DNA from: Pollutimonas sp963712655
GTDB taxonomy: Bacteria; Pseudomonadota; Gammaproteobacteria; Burkholderiales; Burkholderiaceae_B
Direction: 5' to 3'
Assembly (NCBI GenBank): GCA_963712655.1
Contig: CAVQIT010000008.1
Span: forward strand, 1,674,001 to 1,738,000
Length of the DNA stretch: 64,000 nt
This document shows positions 25,079 through 33,716 of the stretch, piece by piece. The position numbers were made by a program, and so were the translations under genes. The first letter of the stretch is position 1. Each line of letters opens with the position of its first letter. The notes under the pieces were generated by a model. The model saw only the letters and a program-made list of their open reading frames with translations. It did no database searches and had not been told where the DNA came from.

Positions 25079-25660
25079 ATGACCACCAATCTCATTGAAA
25101 GTCTCGATCAAGCTTCAGCACCGCGGCGTATGTTTTTGCGGAATGTCGGCTTTGCGGCCTCTGGCCTCAGCGCTATTGCGATAGCTGGTCCGGCACGCGC
25201 AAAAGCCGATCCGGGCCGAGATGTCAACATCATGCAGGGCGCGCTTGCACTGGAACATGAGGGAATCGCGGCTTATCAACTTGCGGGAGCCAGCGGGTTG
25301 CTCACGCCCGGCACATTGAAGATCGCACTGATTTTTCTCGGCCATCACCAGCAGCATCGGGATTCGTTGATGGCGCTCATCTCCAAGGCGGGCGGCAATC
25401 CTGTCAAACCCAAGACCGATGCGGACTATACTCAAGCGCTCAATCTAGGTGCGCTAAAATCCGAAGGCGATGTGGTCGCCCTGGCGACTCGCCTCGAACA
25501 GGGTGCAACGAACGCTTATGCTGGCCAGATTGCAGCGCTTCAAGATCGCAAATTGGCGCATCTGTTTGGTCAACTTGCCACCGACGAAGCCGTGCACTGG
25601 ACCACCCTCAATAATGCGCTCGGTCAGCCGATTCGGGCTAAGGCCTATTTGTTCGGCTAA
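25079..25660 (+). CDS. Exported ferritin-like domain protein
   Basis: 193 residues. The N terminus has a Tat-like RRMFLRNVGF followed by a hydrophobic stretch and ARA cleavage site, so export by the Tat pathway is likely. The mature four-helix part carries ferritin-like ligands: LEHEGIAAYQ, HHQQHRDSL, EQGATNAYAGQ and DEAVHWTTL. Such proteins bind a di-metal centre, or at least share its fold. The gene is four bases upstream of a cytochrome c gene, suggesting a periplasmic electron-transfer or peroxide-handling pair. Specific reaction unknown. Confidence 0.82.
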   Translation: MTTNLIESLDQASAPRRMFLRNVGFAASGLSAIAIAGPARAKADPGRDVNIMQGALALEHEGIAAYQLAGASGLLTPGTLKIALIFLGHHQQHRDSLMALISKAGGNPVKPKTDADYTQALNLGALKSEGDVVALATRLEQGATNAYAGQIAALQDRKLAHLFGQLATDEAVHWTTLNNALGQPIRAKAYLFG

Positions 25661-25664
25661 GGCA

Positions 25665-26090
25665 ATGTTCCATTCATTGACACAATGGCCGCTGTGCCGT
25701 TTGGCCGCGTCCTGTGCGGCAGCAGCTACGATACTGGCCGCGTCTCAGGGAGCGTCTGCGCAATCGGTTGGAAATGCGATCAACGGCAAGTCGCTTTACG
25801 AAGCGAAATGTGGTGGCTGCCACTCGGTAGACGCCAATCGTATCGGTCCGCTGCATCGCGGTGTGGTTGGCAGGAGGGTGGCGAGTGTTCCTGACTATGA
25901 CTACTCTCCGGCGCTAAAGCAACTGGGCGGAATCTGGGCGCCGGAACGCATTGATAAGTGGCTGCAAGGACCGCAAGACATGGCGCCTGGAAGCAACATG
26001 TATTTTTCTCTCGATGACACGGATCAACGGCGAGACATTATTGCTTATCTGACTACCTTACTGGCACCGATTACCGCAGTAACACGGTAG
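25665..26090 (+). CDS. Class I cytochrome c, periplasmic
   Basis: 141 residues from the ATG at 25665. Sec signal peptide about 1-32 (LAASCAAAATILAASQGASA). Haem attachment CGGCH in YEAKCGGCHSVDANRIGP, and the axial methionine probably in MAPGSNMYF. The pattern matches cytochrome c2/c550-like proteins. It begins four bases after the ferritin-like gene, so the two are co-transcribed; it could deliver or accept electrons for that protein. The C terminus ends next to an IS30 remnant but looks complete. Confidence 0.88.
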   Translation: MFHSLTQWPLCRLAASCAAAATILAASQGASAQSVGNAINGKSLYEAKCGGCHSVDANRIGPLHRGVVGRRVASVPDYDYSPALKQLGGIWAPERIDKWLQGPQDMAPGSNMYFSLDDTDQRRDIIAYLTTLLAPITAVTR

Positions 26091-26099
26091 TACTGGCTG

Positions 26100-26216
26100 A
26101 GGTCGCAGGCGGCTTCACAATAGCGCGAGCAATCTCAATCATAGGGCGGCCCTGCCGCCAAAGTTGCCAGATTCGCGCTTTACGCTCATGGGTCATGGCT
26201 CCGTAAACACTGACCA
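26100..26216 (-). pseudogene. IS30-family transposase N-terminal fragment
   Basis: Starts at an ATG (26216) with a good GGAGG ribosome-binding site and reads MTHERKARIWQLWRQG then IEIARAIVKPPAT, the IS30-type helix-turn-helix. It breaks off after about 40 residues; the catalytic domain is missing. Confidence 0.7.
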
Positions 26217-26289
26217 TTGCACACCTCCAGATATTATTTAATCTAAAAAATTAAGGCGTTGCACTGACCGGTTGAATCCGTCACCGTTA

Positions 26290-26448
26290 AAAAGGGGAGG
26301 ATTACCCAGTACCTGTACGGGCGTTTCGTCTACATGTACCACGGGCTCGTTGAGGATGGCCTGGCACAAGGCATCGACCAGCTGCTGCAAACGTACCCCG
26401 CACACACCTACCCATTCCGCCAGTGTGGAGCGAGGGATCAGTGGTCGT
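26290..26448 (-). pseudogene. IS66 TnpC internal fragment
   Basis: About 50 residues of IS66 transposase: LIPRSTLAEWVGVCG, LVDALCQAILNEP and VVHVDETPVQVLG, the last containing the first catalytic Asp region. Both ends are missing. It overlaps the 3' end of the cupin gene. Confidence 0.75.
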
Positions 26449-26926
26449 CAGTGGCAAGCTGCAATGGCGGGCCCATGACCCAGGTATCGTATCGCTCCGA
26501 CAGTTCGGCCCATCCTTCTGGAGCAGTCTGGCCGATTTCCTCGAATAAATCATCGATCCCACCAGGAACGAAGGTGAACATGATTCGCGCCGGGGTCGAG
26601 CCAAGATTGGCCCATGCATGTTCAACGCCACGCGGGACGACGACCGTAGTTCCGGGAGAGACGTCGAATGTTTCGTCGCCGCAGCGAAACCGGAAAACGC
26701 CTTCGAGCACCTCGAAAATTTCCTCGCGCTCCTTGTGTATATGAAGTGGCGGGCCGCTCAGCGGCGGAACTCGAGCCTCGACGATCGTAAAAGCACCGCC
26801 GACATCGCGGCTGTGTATACGCAAGGCCATGCACTCGCCCGGCATTACGTCGAACCAGTGGAGTTCTGCGCCATGATTGACGATGGCGTGAGCGGGTTGA
26901 TCGGATACTGCGGATACGGCATTCAT
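26438..26926 (-). CDS. Cupin-domain protein
   Basis: 162 residues, single cupin barrel. Motif 1 is PPLHIHKEREEIFEVLEGVF with metal ligands H, H, E and a distal E; motif 2 is PRGVEHAWANLG with the last His. No signal peptide. Such proteins range from dioxygenases to isomerases and sugar-binding proteins, so substrate is unknown. The C-terminal 10 or so codons overlap an IS66 fragment, hence the native C terminus may have been altered. The TetR gene 85 bases upstream reads in the same direction and may regulate it. Confidence 0.82.
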   Translation of the reverse strand: MNAVSAVSDQPAHAIVNHGAELHWFDVMPGECMALRIHSRDVGGAFTIVEARVPPLSGPPLHIHKEREEIFEVLEGVFRFRCGDETFDVSPGTTVVVPRGVEHAWANLGSTPARIMFTFVPGGIDDLFEEIGQTAPEGWAELSERYDTWVMGPPLQLATDDH

Positions 26927-27011
26927 TAAAAATGTCTTTTAAATAGGATTGTGTGAATTAGCTTGCTGCTGACAAGCAACAAGCCCTTTCTGCAACAGCT
27001 GCGCCCTTAAT

Positions 27012-27641
27012 CTACGGGCCGTAAACCTGCATGAAAATCCGGACGCCATGCTCCACCCGGTTCAGAATCTCCTTGCGGGTAAGTGGCTGTCTTGCTCCCA
27101 GCTTGATCTCCAGCGTGGAAAAGCCAAGCCATAGCCCGGCAAGGTCATCCGCCGCCTGCGCGGGATCTTCGGCGCTCAACATACCGTCCTGGACTGCCTG
27201 GGCAATGATGGCTGTCAGCAGCTTCTGGCCGCGGCCGGGCCCCACTGCAAAAAAGCGGCTCGGCAAGTCGGGATGACGGGCGGCAGCGGACGCAATCAGG
27301 CGATCCCATCCGCTCAGCTCCCGCTCGTTGATGAAGCTGACGAAGCGAAGACCGAATGCAGCCAGCGCCTTTTCGATCTTCATCGCCTTGCTCTGTTCGA
27401 ACTCCTGGTCCGTGACGGTACGGTCGGATTCCCGGCGCAGCACGGCTTCTATCAAGGCGTCTTTGTCGGCAAAGTTGGCGTACACGGTCACTTTCGCAAC
27501 GCCCGCTTCGGCCGCAATTTTGTCGATCGTGACATCGATGCCACGCTCAAGGAGCAGCTTTCGCGCTGCATCAAGCAAGGCTTCGCGCTTGCCAGCGTCT
27601 TTAGGCCGTCCGCGTGGGCGGGATGTAGGTACGTTTACCAT
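27012..27641 (-). CDS. TetR-family transcriptional regulator
   Basis: 209 residues. Helix-turn-helix at about residues 10-60: REALLDAARKLLLERG, VTIDKIAAEAGVAKVTVYANF, DKDALIEAVL. The C-terminal part is the ligand/dimer domain. Its ATG overlaps the DoxX-like stop by one base (TAATG), so the two are translationally coupled. It probably autoregulates the DoxX-TetR operon; a candidate operator lies just upstream of DoxX at 28063-28079. Ligand unknown. Confidence 0.9.
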   Translation of the reverse strand: MVNVPTSRPRGRPKDAGKREALLDAARKLLLERGIDVTIDKIAAEAGVAKVTVYANFADKDALIEAVLRRESDRTVTDQEFEQSKAMKIEKALAAFGLRFVSFINERELSGWDRLIASAAARHPDLPSRFFAVGPGRGQKLLTAIIAQAVQDGMLSAEDPAQAADDLAGLWLGFSTLEIKLGARQPLTRKEILNRVEHGVRIFMQVYGP

Positions 27642-28042
27642 TATTTCAGCGCCAGGATGCCGGCGAGCATGAGTCCGCCGACCACCGTGATGTGCTCAAG
27701 GACGAGGTGAAACTCCGATGTCCGGCGCGGTTCCTCAAACTTCCAGAATGGATGCCCCAGAGGGATGCATAGGAGGGTGAAGACGATCAAGGCGCCTGCC
27801 CCGAGCCAGCCCCAGTTATTCCAGTTAGTAATGAGTAGCGCAGAGCTGAGCAACTGGCAAGCAATGGTGGCGGCGGCAAAGGGGACGGGAGCAGGAAGGG
27901 AGGCGTCTTTCATTTCCTGCACGATCACCTGAAAGTTGAACAGGCCGAAGATCCCTGCCATCCAGAAGAAGGATGTCACGACGATGCGCGCCGCAATCAG
28001 GGTAATAGGGCTTTCCAGAATAAGCGTGATGGACTGCGGCAT
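27641..28042 (-). CDS. DoxX-like inner-membrane protein
   Basis: 133 residues from the ATG at 28042, which has GGAGGG 7 bases upstream. Four hydrophobic helices: ITLIAARIVVTSFFWMAGI, VPFAAATIACQLLSSALLI, WGWLGAGALIVFTLLC and VVGGLMLAGIL. This matches the DoxX family, whose members often act in redox or electrophile stress. It is coupled to the TetR gene downstream. Confidence 0.78.
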   Translation of the reverse strand: MPQSITLILESPITLIAARIVVTSFFWMAGIFGLFNFQVIVQEMKDASLPAPVPFAAATIACQLLSSALLITNWNNWGWLGAGALIVFTLLCIPLGHPFWKFEEPRRTSEFHLVLEHITVVGGLMLAGILALK

Positions 28043-28062
28043 GGGCGTACCCTCCAATTAAC

Positions 28063-28079
28063 ATAATGGTTAGTATTAT
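28063..28079. promoter_or_regulatory. Candidate operator of the DoxX-TetR operon
   Basis: Inverted repeat ATAAT-n7-ATTAT centred about 30 bases upstream of the DoxX start. Size and position suit a TetR-type dimer site. Inference only. Confidence 0.4.
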
Positions 28080-28146
28080 AAATCAAAATTGCGTACTTAT
28101 CAGTATGGTAATTTGTTCGCGGCCTGCCATGGCCTTGGTTGGCGCC

Positions 28147-28461
28147 TCAAACCCTGACGCCGCACATTCCAGCAATGATCGCCATTGCGATGATTCCGCT
28201 GGCTGCAACGCCTGTAAACCAGAGTTGATTCGCGGTCCGCCGGTCGACTCCATGGGCATTGAGCACGACTCTGAGCCCTGCAACCAGGTGGCTAAGGACG
28301 AAAAAGACTCCGAGTGCATAATGTGGAAGAAGACGGATGTTCCAGGGATCATGAATCATGCCTGTTGGAGCTCCAATTGCGAAATTCCAGTCGGTCGGGA
28401 TACCGAGGTACGTTCGGGCGTAGATGAACACGGAGTTCATGTGTCCAAGAATGAATACCAA
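28147..28461 (-). pseudogene. Small integral membrane protein, probably truncated
   Basis: 104 residues with three hydrophobic segments (SVFIYARTYLGI, HYALGVFFVLSHLVAGLRVV, LWFTGVAASGIIAMAIIAG) and histidines within the second, reminiscent of haem-binding membrane anchors. Frame upstream of 28461 runs into a stop soon, and no ribosome-binding site precedes the first Met, so the 5' part may be lost. Family not identified. Confidence 0.45.
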
Positions 28462-28506
28462 TTAACCAAAGGATACGATCTGGTTCCCTCAGCGTCGAAG
28501 TGGTGT

Positions 28507-29130
28507 TCAATCCGAAGAAGTGTCATTCGACGTGATCAATGGCCGCCAGGCCGCCAACGCCGCCCTTGCAATTTTCTCCAGCGTAGCTCGGCTTGCTCCG
28601 TCTCTTGCCTGGATAGACATGCCCTGCTGTACGGTGACAAAGAATCGAGCGATGTTCGGAAGGTCGGCACCCGTCGGAATCTCTCCTGCGGCCTGGCCAA
28701 TTGCCAGTACTTTTGCCAGGTCTTGGACATTCTGTTCGCGTTTGGCGACCAGTTCCCTGCGTACCGCCTCGTTAGATTCATTTTCGTGCAGGGCAGACAG
28801 GACAACCAAACAACCGCTTGGCGACTTTCCTCTGGAGAAGACGCGTGCGGTAGTCATCAAGAATCCCTCGACCGCAGCAAATGCGGTATCGGCATCAGCC
28901 ACGGCTTGCCAGATATCGGCCCCTACGGTTTCAACATAGTGGGCAATCGCGGCGCGGAACAGATCTTCCTTCGCGCCAAATGCCGCGTAGATACTGGTCG
29001 AGCCGATCCCCATTGCGGCGATCAGGTCGGTCATTGAGCTGCCCTCGAACCCTTTGCGCCAGAAAACTTCAACGGCGCGGTCCAGCGCTTCGGTTTTGTT
29101 GAAATTCCTTGGTCTACCGCGTTCAGCCAT
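28507..29130 (-). CDS. TetR-family transcriptional regulator, divergent from the SDR/MFS operon
   Basis: 207 residues. N-terminal helix-turn-helix: GRPRNFNKTEALDRAVEVFW, SMTDLIAAMGIGSTSIYAAFG, KEDLFRAAIAHY. The C-terminal domain has a Cys in SPSGCLVVLSALHEN, similar in position to redox- or electrophile-sensing TetR relatives. It diverges from an SDR and an MFS exporter across a 190-base region containing two copies of a 24-bp inverted repeat placed over the -35 and -10 of the divergent promoter, so direct repression of that operon is likely. Confidence 0.9.
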   Translation of the reverse strand: MAERGRPRNFNKTEALDRAVEVFWRKGFEGSSMTDLIAAMGIGSTSIYAAFGAKEDLFRAAIAHYVETVGADIWQAVADADTAFAAVEGFLMTTARVFSRGKSPSGCLVVLSALHENESNEAVRRELVAKREQNVQDLAKVLAIGQAAGEIPTGADLPNIARFFVTVQQGMSIQARDGASRATLEKIARAALAAWRPLITSNDTSSD

Positions 29131-29232
29131 CGCCTTTCCTTGTCAAAATGAACGTACAAAAATGTAGGTCAGCTTTCAGAAACCATTCAATGAAAAACCA
29201 GCCTATTGCTGCTTCTCGAACCCAGTTCTCTA

Positions 29233-29312
29233 ATTATGCATCGATTATTTCATAAATTTCTTGACGAAGGGTGCCGAGTGAAATACATTTATGCATTGTT
29301 CATTACATAAAT
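29233..29312 (+). promoter_or_regulatory. Promoter of the SDR-MFS operon with two TetR-type operators
   Basis: Two similar inverted repeats with arms TTATG/CATAAAT at 29233-29257 and 29287-29312; their 24-bp cores agree at about 20 positions. Between and overlapping them are a -35 TTGACG (29261-29266) and, after 17 bases, a -10 TACATT (29284-29289). Operator 1 lies just upstream of the -35 and operator 2 overlaps the -10, a layout that would block polymerase when the adjacent TetR protein binds. Confidence 0.65.
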
Positions 29313-29321
29313 AGAGTCGAC

Positions 29322-30062
29322 ATGGGAAACCTTAAAGGAAAGCGTGCGTTTGTGACCGGTGCCAGCCGTGGTATCGGAGCTGCTATCGCGCGGCGGCTTG
29401 CCGCCGAAGGGGCGGATGTAGCGCTTGCATATGAGCGGTCAGCCCAAGCAGCGGAATCGATCGTGAAAGACATCAGGCAACAAGGACGTCTTGCCGTCGC
29501 TATCCAGATGGATGCGGCCGACGCATCGTCAATCAAGCGTGCGGTGGATCAGGCTGCCAGAGATCTTGGCGGACTCGACATTCTCGTCAACAATGCGGGG
29601 ATTTACCGTGGCGGGCCGGTCGAGCAAATGACGCTCGAGGACATAGATACAATACTCGCAGTCAATGTGAGAAGCGTGATCCTGGCCTCCCAAGCTGCTC
29701 TGGCCTACCTGCCGAATGGCGGACGCATTATTTCCACCGGAAGCAACCTCGCTATCCGCGTACCTGATGCCGGCATGAGTCTTTACTCAGCAAGCAAGGC
29801 TGCCTTGATCGGTTGGACACAAGGCCTTGCCCGCGACCTTGGTTCGCGCGAAATTACGGTGAATTTGGTTCATCCGGGTTCGACAAGCACGGACATGAAT
29901 CCGGCAGATGGCCCGCATGCATCGGCGCAACTTGCCAGGATGGCGATCAAGCAATATGGTCGTCCCGAAGACGTGGCGGCCTTGGTCGCATTCCTGGCCG
30001 GCCCGGAGGCCAGGTCGATCACGGGTGCCGGGCTGACTGCAGACGGCGGGGCCAATGCATGA
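29322..30062 (+). CDS. Short-chain dehydrogenase/reductase
   Basis: 246 residues from the ATG at 29322, the start fitting the family N terminus MGNLKGKRAFVTGASRGIGAA. Cofactor loop TGASRGIG, NNAG motif in DILVNNAGIY, catalytic Ser in IISTGSNL and YSASK (Tyr-x3-Lys). This is a classical SDR of the FabG-like type; the ALAYERS segment after strand 2 suggests a preference for NADP(H), tentatively. Its stop overlaps the MFS start (ATGA). Substrate unknown. Confidence 0.9.
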   Translation: MGNLKGKRAFVTGASRGIGAAIARRLAAEGADVALAYERSAQAAESIVKDIRQQGRLAVAIQMDAADASSIKRAVDQAARDLGGLDILVNNAGIYRGGPVEQMTLEDIDTILAVNVRSVILASQAALAYLPNGGRIISTGSNLAIRVPDAGMSLYSASKAALIGWTQGLARDLGSREITVNLVHPGSTSTDMNPADGPHASAQLARMAIKQYGRPEDVAALVAFLAGPEARSITGAGLTADGGANA

Positions 30063-31282
30063 ACGCGAGCAGCCGTGCGCAGGGTGAACTGGGGCGGCTT
30101 CTATGGCTGCTTGCGCCTGCGATGGCTATTGTCGTGGCGAGCGAGTTCATTGTCGTCGGTTTGCTACCAAACATTGCGCATGATCTTGGTCTTTCCCTTG
30201 CCAAAGCCGGGCAATTGACCGCCTTGTTTGCGTTTTCCGCAGCGGTTGCGGGCCCATTCGTCACACTGGCAGTCAGCCGGCAACCGCCGCGTCGGGTGCT
30301 CGTTGGTTCCTTGCTGATATTCGCTGCGGGCAATGCTGCAATGGCTTTCGCTTCTACTTTCCCGTTGATGATACTGGCCCGCATCGTGCAGGGAGCGATG
30401 CTGCCGGCATTTATCAGCGTGGGAGCGACAGAAGTCGCCAGGCTCGCACCGGAGAACGAACGCGGAAGCTCGCTTGCCCGTGCAAACATCGGTTTTGTCA
30501 TAGGCGTGCTCATTGCCCTGCCTGCTGGGATAGCCCTTGCACAGGCGGGAGACTGGCGGCTTCCCTTTTTCGTCCTGATGGCAGCGCCGATAGCCATGGC
30601 CGGGGTGGTTTTTATGTTTTTCCCTGCCACTGACGAGAAGATCGATTTACCCAGCATATTCGGACAACTGAGTCTCTTGCTTCGTCCCATTTTCACGGGA
30701 CACCTGCTGATGTCCGTCATGTTGTTCGCGGCGATGTTCTCGTCCTACACATTCCTTGGCGCGTGGCTGGCCTCCGAGATGGACTTAAGCATGGGGCAGG
30801 TTGCCATGGTTTTGTTCATATTCGGTGCGGTCGGACTTGCTGGCAATGCCCTGGCAACGCGGGTGGCAGACCACTACCCAATGGCCGCCACCGCAGTTGC
30901 CGTTGTCGCATTGGTCCTGGCGGTGAATGCAGCCGTCCTTTTGAAAGACTCAATGTGGGCTGCGATCTTTCCCTTGGCTGTCTGGAGCTTGGCGCATACG
31001 GCCTGCGTAACACTCAGCCAAGTACGCGTCACTTTGGCAGGTGCCGATGCGCCAGCCTTTGCCATGACGATGAACATCAGCGCCGCGAATCTGGGGATTG
31101 CCCTCGGCGCCTCTCTGGGTGGCTGGGCCGTGGATCACCACGGACTGAAAGCGATCGGTACAGTACCTGCCTGCTTTGTCCTGGCTGTTCTTTTACTTGC
31201 ACTATTTCTCAGGCGCCGGCGGGTGGCGGCTACGGGCAACCTTGCGCAGCCAAGGTGGAGTCAGGAACGCGGCGAGAGCTGA
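30059..31282 (+). CDS. MFS transporter (drug/sugar efflux type)
   Basis: 407 residues from the ATG at 30059, which overlaps the SDR stop by four bases (ATGA). Twelve predicted transmembrane helices; LLWLLAPAMAIVVASEFIVV opens TM1, GLLPNIAHDLGLS follows as in AraJ/Cmr-type exporters, and ARIVQGAMLPAFISVGATEV is the TM4 region. Typical of proton-driven exporters of small organic compounds. It is co-regulated with the SDR by the divergent TetR gene; efflux of the compound the SDR modifies is plausible. Confidence 0.88.
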   Translation: MNASSRAQGELGRLLWLLAPAMAIVVASEFIVVGLLPNIAHDLGLSLAKAGQLTALFAFSAAVAGPFVTLAVSRQPPRRVLVGSLLIFAAGNAAMAFASTFPLMILARIVQGAMLPAFISVGATEVARLAPENERGSSLARANIGFVIGVLIALPAGIALAQAGDWRLPFFVLMAAPIAMAGVVFMFFPATDEKIDLPSIFGQLSLLLRPIFTGHLLMSVMLFAAMFSSYTFLGAWLASEMDLSMGQVAMVLFIFGAVGLAGNALATRVADHYPMAATAVAVVALVLAVNAAVLLKDSMWAAIFPLAVWSLAHTACVTLSQVRVTLAGADAPAFAMTMNISAANLGIALGASLGGWAVDHHGLKAIGTVPACFVLAVLLLALFLRRRRVAATGNLAQPRWSQERGES

Positions 31283-31376
31283 TGGCGAGCCGGTTATAGG
31301 CGTTCATCAGGCTGATGGTCATCGTAAGGTCAGCGAGTTCTTTCTCGCCGAACACCGCGGCGACCGCGATTGAACG
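31264..31376 (-). pseudogene. Carboxymuconolactone decarboxylase/AhpD-like C-terminal remnant
   Basis: Reads VAAVFGEKELADLTMTIS and LMNAYNRLAIS, the last helices of AhpD/CMD-family proteins. No N-terminal part or active-site CxxC helix remains. It overlaps the 3' end of the MFS gene on the opposite strand. Confidence 0.65.
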
Positions 31377-31445
31377 GCAACTTCCGAATGCCTGCAACAC
31401 CTGATACGGAAGTTCTCCTAGGTCAAGGCCGCTGGTCAGCGGTAA

Positions 31446-31844
31446 TCAGTCGGCATTTTCTCCGACAAGGCCAATGGCTTCGATTTCAATCATCGCTTCG
31501 GGAGAGTAAAGCGCAGAAACTTCAACCATCGTTTCGGCTGGATAGGGTAGGGAGAACCATTTTCGACGCAGTCCAAGCATCTGCGGCATATGAGCCATCG
31601 ACGTCAGATAGATGGTTACCTTTACCACTCGGTTCAGACTTGATCCTCCGGCCAACAATGCACGCTTCAAGTTCTTGAATGCCAGATCGGCCTGTGCGTT
31701 GAAATCGTTTTTGTTAACGATTTCGCCGTCGTCACCATAGCCCGGTTGGCCTGAGACAAATACGAATTCGCCAGCACGGATTGCCTGCGACACTAGAAAA
31801 GGTTTATAAGGATCAGGATGAGTGATGACCTGTTCGATTTTCAT
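31446..31844 (-). CDS. RidA-family (YjgF/YER057c/UK114) protein
   Basis: 132 residues. Contains GEFVFVSGQPGYGDDGEI, QADLAFKNLKRALLAGGSSL and the C-terminal TMVEVSALYSPEAMIEIEAIG typical of RidA-like trimers. Canonical RidA deaminates reactive enamines and imines; the catalytic Arg of the IEIEA(I/V)A region is not obvious here (IEIEAIGLVG), so it may belong to another subgroup. Followed on the same strand by nothing for 60 bases; the GST gene upstream reads in the same direction. Confidence 0.85.
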   Translation of the reverse strand: MKIEQVITHPDPYKPFLVSQAIRAGEFVFVSGQPGYGDDGEIVNKNDFNAQADLAFKNLKRALLAGGSSLNRVVKVTIYLTSMAHMPQMLGLRRKWFSLPYPAETMVEVSALYSPEAMIEIEAIGLVGENAD

Positions 31845-31998
31845 GATTAGCCTTATTTATATACTGCAGATAGGGTGGTTTCTAAGAGGAAGCGATAGCG
31901 GATGCGTGCCGTTGGCCAAGGGCCTGATCGCGCAGATCGTGCTGTCGAACTAACCGCACAAGGCCCGGCACGCGAGCCGCACACCGGGCAGTGCCCGC

Positions 31999-32718
31999 TC
32001 AGGGAGTCGGCGGAATCGCCAGGCCCTTGATCACGGCCGGGCGGGCGACGAAGGTAGCCAGCACGCGCTGTACTTCAGGGAAATCATCAAACGCCACGAG
32101 ATCGCGCGCACCGTAAAAACCAACGAGGTTACGCACCCATGGAAAAATGGCGATGTCGGCGAGGCCGTAGTCCTGGCCCATGATCCAGTTGCGGCCGGAC
32201 AGGCGCTGGTCCAGCACGCCCAGCAGCCGCCTGGACTCGGTGACATAGCGGTCGAGCGGGCGCTTGTCCTCGTAGTCCTTGCCTGCAAACTTGTAGAAGA
32301 AGCCGACCTGGCCGAACATCGGCCCGATGCCGGCCATCTGGAACATCACCCATTGCAGCGTTTCGTAACGCTCCGCAGGGTCTTGCGGCATCAGCTTGCC
32401 GGCCTTCTCGGCCAAGTACACCAGGATGGCACCGGACTCGAACAAGACCAGCGGTTTGCCGTTCGGTCCATCGGGATCCACGATCGCGGGAATCTTGTTG
32501 TTCGGGTTCAGCGACAAAAAAGCCGGCGACATCTGGTCGTTCGTATCGAACGACACGCGATGGACTTCATAGGGCAGGCCGATTTCTTCCAGTGCGATGG
32601 AAACCTTCACGCCATTGGGCGTGTCCAGTGAATACAGCTGCAAGCGCTCGGGATGCCGAGTGGGCCATTTTTGGGTGATGGAGGGATCAAGATGAGGGAT
32701 GACTTGTTCGGTTTTCAT
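31999..32718 (-). CDS. Glutathione S-transferase (Nu-class, YfcG/YghU-like)
   Basis: 239 residues. Thioredoxin-like N-terminal domain with TPNGVKVSIALEEIGLPYEVH and NNKIPAIVDPDGP, then LFESGAILVYLAEK (glutathione contact), and an all-helical C-terminal domain with WVMFQMAGIGPMFGQ and NWIMGQDYGLADIAIFPWV. This sequence style is that of bacterial Nu-class GSTs, which reduce disulfides or peroxides with glutathione. The first residues (MKTEQVIPHLDP) closely resemble the start of the RidA protein next door (MKIEQVITHPDP), suggesting duplicated 5' ends. Cytoplasmic. Confidence 0.9.
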   Translation of the reverse strand: MKTEQVIPHLDPSITQKWPTRHPERLQLYSLDTPNGVKVSIALEEIGLPYEVHRVSFDTNDQMSPAFLSLNPNNKIPAIVDPDGPNGKPLVLFESGAILVYLAEKAGKLMPQDPAERYETLQWVMFQMAGIGPMFGQVGFFYKFAGKDYEDKRPLDRYVTESRRLLGVLDQRLSGRNWIMGQDYGLADIAIFPWVRNLVGFYGARDLVAFDDFPEVQRVLATFVARPAVIKGLAIPPTP

Positions 32719-32820
32719 GATTTTCCTTATTCACGTACTGAAGATGGGTCAGTCTTTAAGCTGGATCGATCAGTCGCTGCATGTTTGTTAAACGGCCGAG
32801 TCCGGCCGCGGACTTTCCCG

Positions 32821-33609
32821 TCAGAATGCGCTTCTGACCACGCCGCCATCCACGCGAAGGGCAGCACCGGTCGTGGCGGAGGCGGCGGCCGAGCAGACGT
32901 ATGCCACCATGTTTGCCACTTCCTCGGGTGTGGTGAAGCGCTTCAACAAGGAACTGGGGCGCGCTTGCTCGAAGAATGTCTTCTCGAACGCTTCGAACGA
33001 TTCGCCGCCGGACAGCTTGTTGACGAATTCGTTGACGCCTTCCGAGCTGGTGGGCCCAGGCAGTACTGAATTGACGGTGACGCCCGTTCCGGCGCAGGAC
33101 TCGGCCAGACCGCGCGATAGCGCCAGTTGCGCCGTTTTGGTCATGCCGTAGTGAATCATTTCGACGGGAATCTGGATGGCGCTCTCGCTGCTGATGAAGA
33201 CGACACGGCCCCAGTTGCGCAGCTTCATCCCCGGCAGGTAAGCGCGCGACAGGCGAACGCCGGACATGACGTTCACATCGAAGAAGCGTTGCCAGTCCGC
33301 GTCGGGGATGTCTTCAAATGCCTTGGGGTCGAAGATTCCGAGGTTGTTGACCAGGATATCGACGTCTGGATGGCGGCTCACCAGAGCTGCCACAGTGTCA
33401 GGCTTGGACAGGTCTCCCGCGAAGCCGGATACTTGGGCTGTAGGCAATTGCTCCTTCAGCCGGCCTATAGCCTGCGCTACGGATGCTTCCGCGCGGCCAT
33501 TGATAATCACGTGCGCGCCTTCGCGCGCCAGGGCCACAGCCGTGGCAAAGCCAATGCCCTTCGTCGATCCGCTGATAAGAGCTTGTTTGTTGTCGAGTTG
33601 ATAGTTCAT
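32821..33609 (-). CDS. Short-chain dehydrogenase/reductase
   Basis: 262 residues. Cofactor loop ISGSTKGIGFATA, NNLGIF in place of NNAG, catalytic Ser in VVFISSESAIQ and Y-x3-K in HYGMTKTAQLALSRG. Close in layout to other uncharacterised SDRs found in stress operons. It lies 102 bases upstream of the GST gene on the same strand. A LysR-family pseudogene also on the minus strand lies upstream; regulation by it is no longer possible if the frameshift is real. Confidence 0.9.
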   Translation of the reverse strand: MNYQLDNKQALISGSTKGIGFATAVALAREGAHVIINGRAEASVAQAIGRLKEQLPTAQVSGFAGDLSKPDTVAALVSRHPDVDILVNNLGIFDPKAFEDIPDADWQRFFDVNVMSGVRLSRAYLPGMKLRNWGRVVFISSESAIQIPVEMIHYGMTKTAQLALSRGLAESCAGTGVTVNSVLPGPTSSEGVNEFVNKLSGGESFEAFEKTFFEQARPSSLLKRFTTPEEVANMVAYVCSAAASATTGAALRVDGGVVRSAF

Positions 33610-33716
33610 GTAAGGCCTCGGTAGAATGGATGTTGACCTAAGTCTACCGGGTCAGTACGTGTCTGATAATCGCCGCGTACCCCAATTCACCTTTCGAGAA
33701 ACTCAAAAGATGTACG

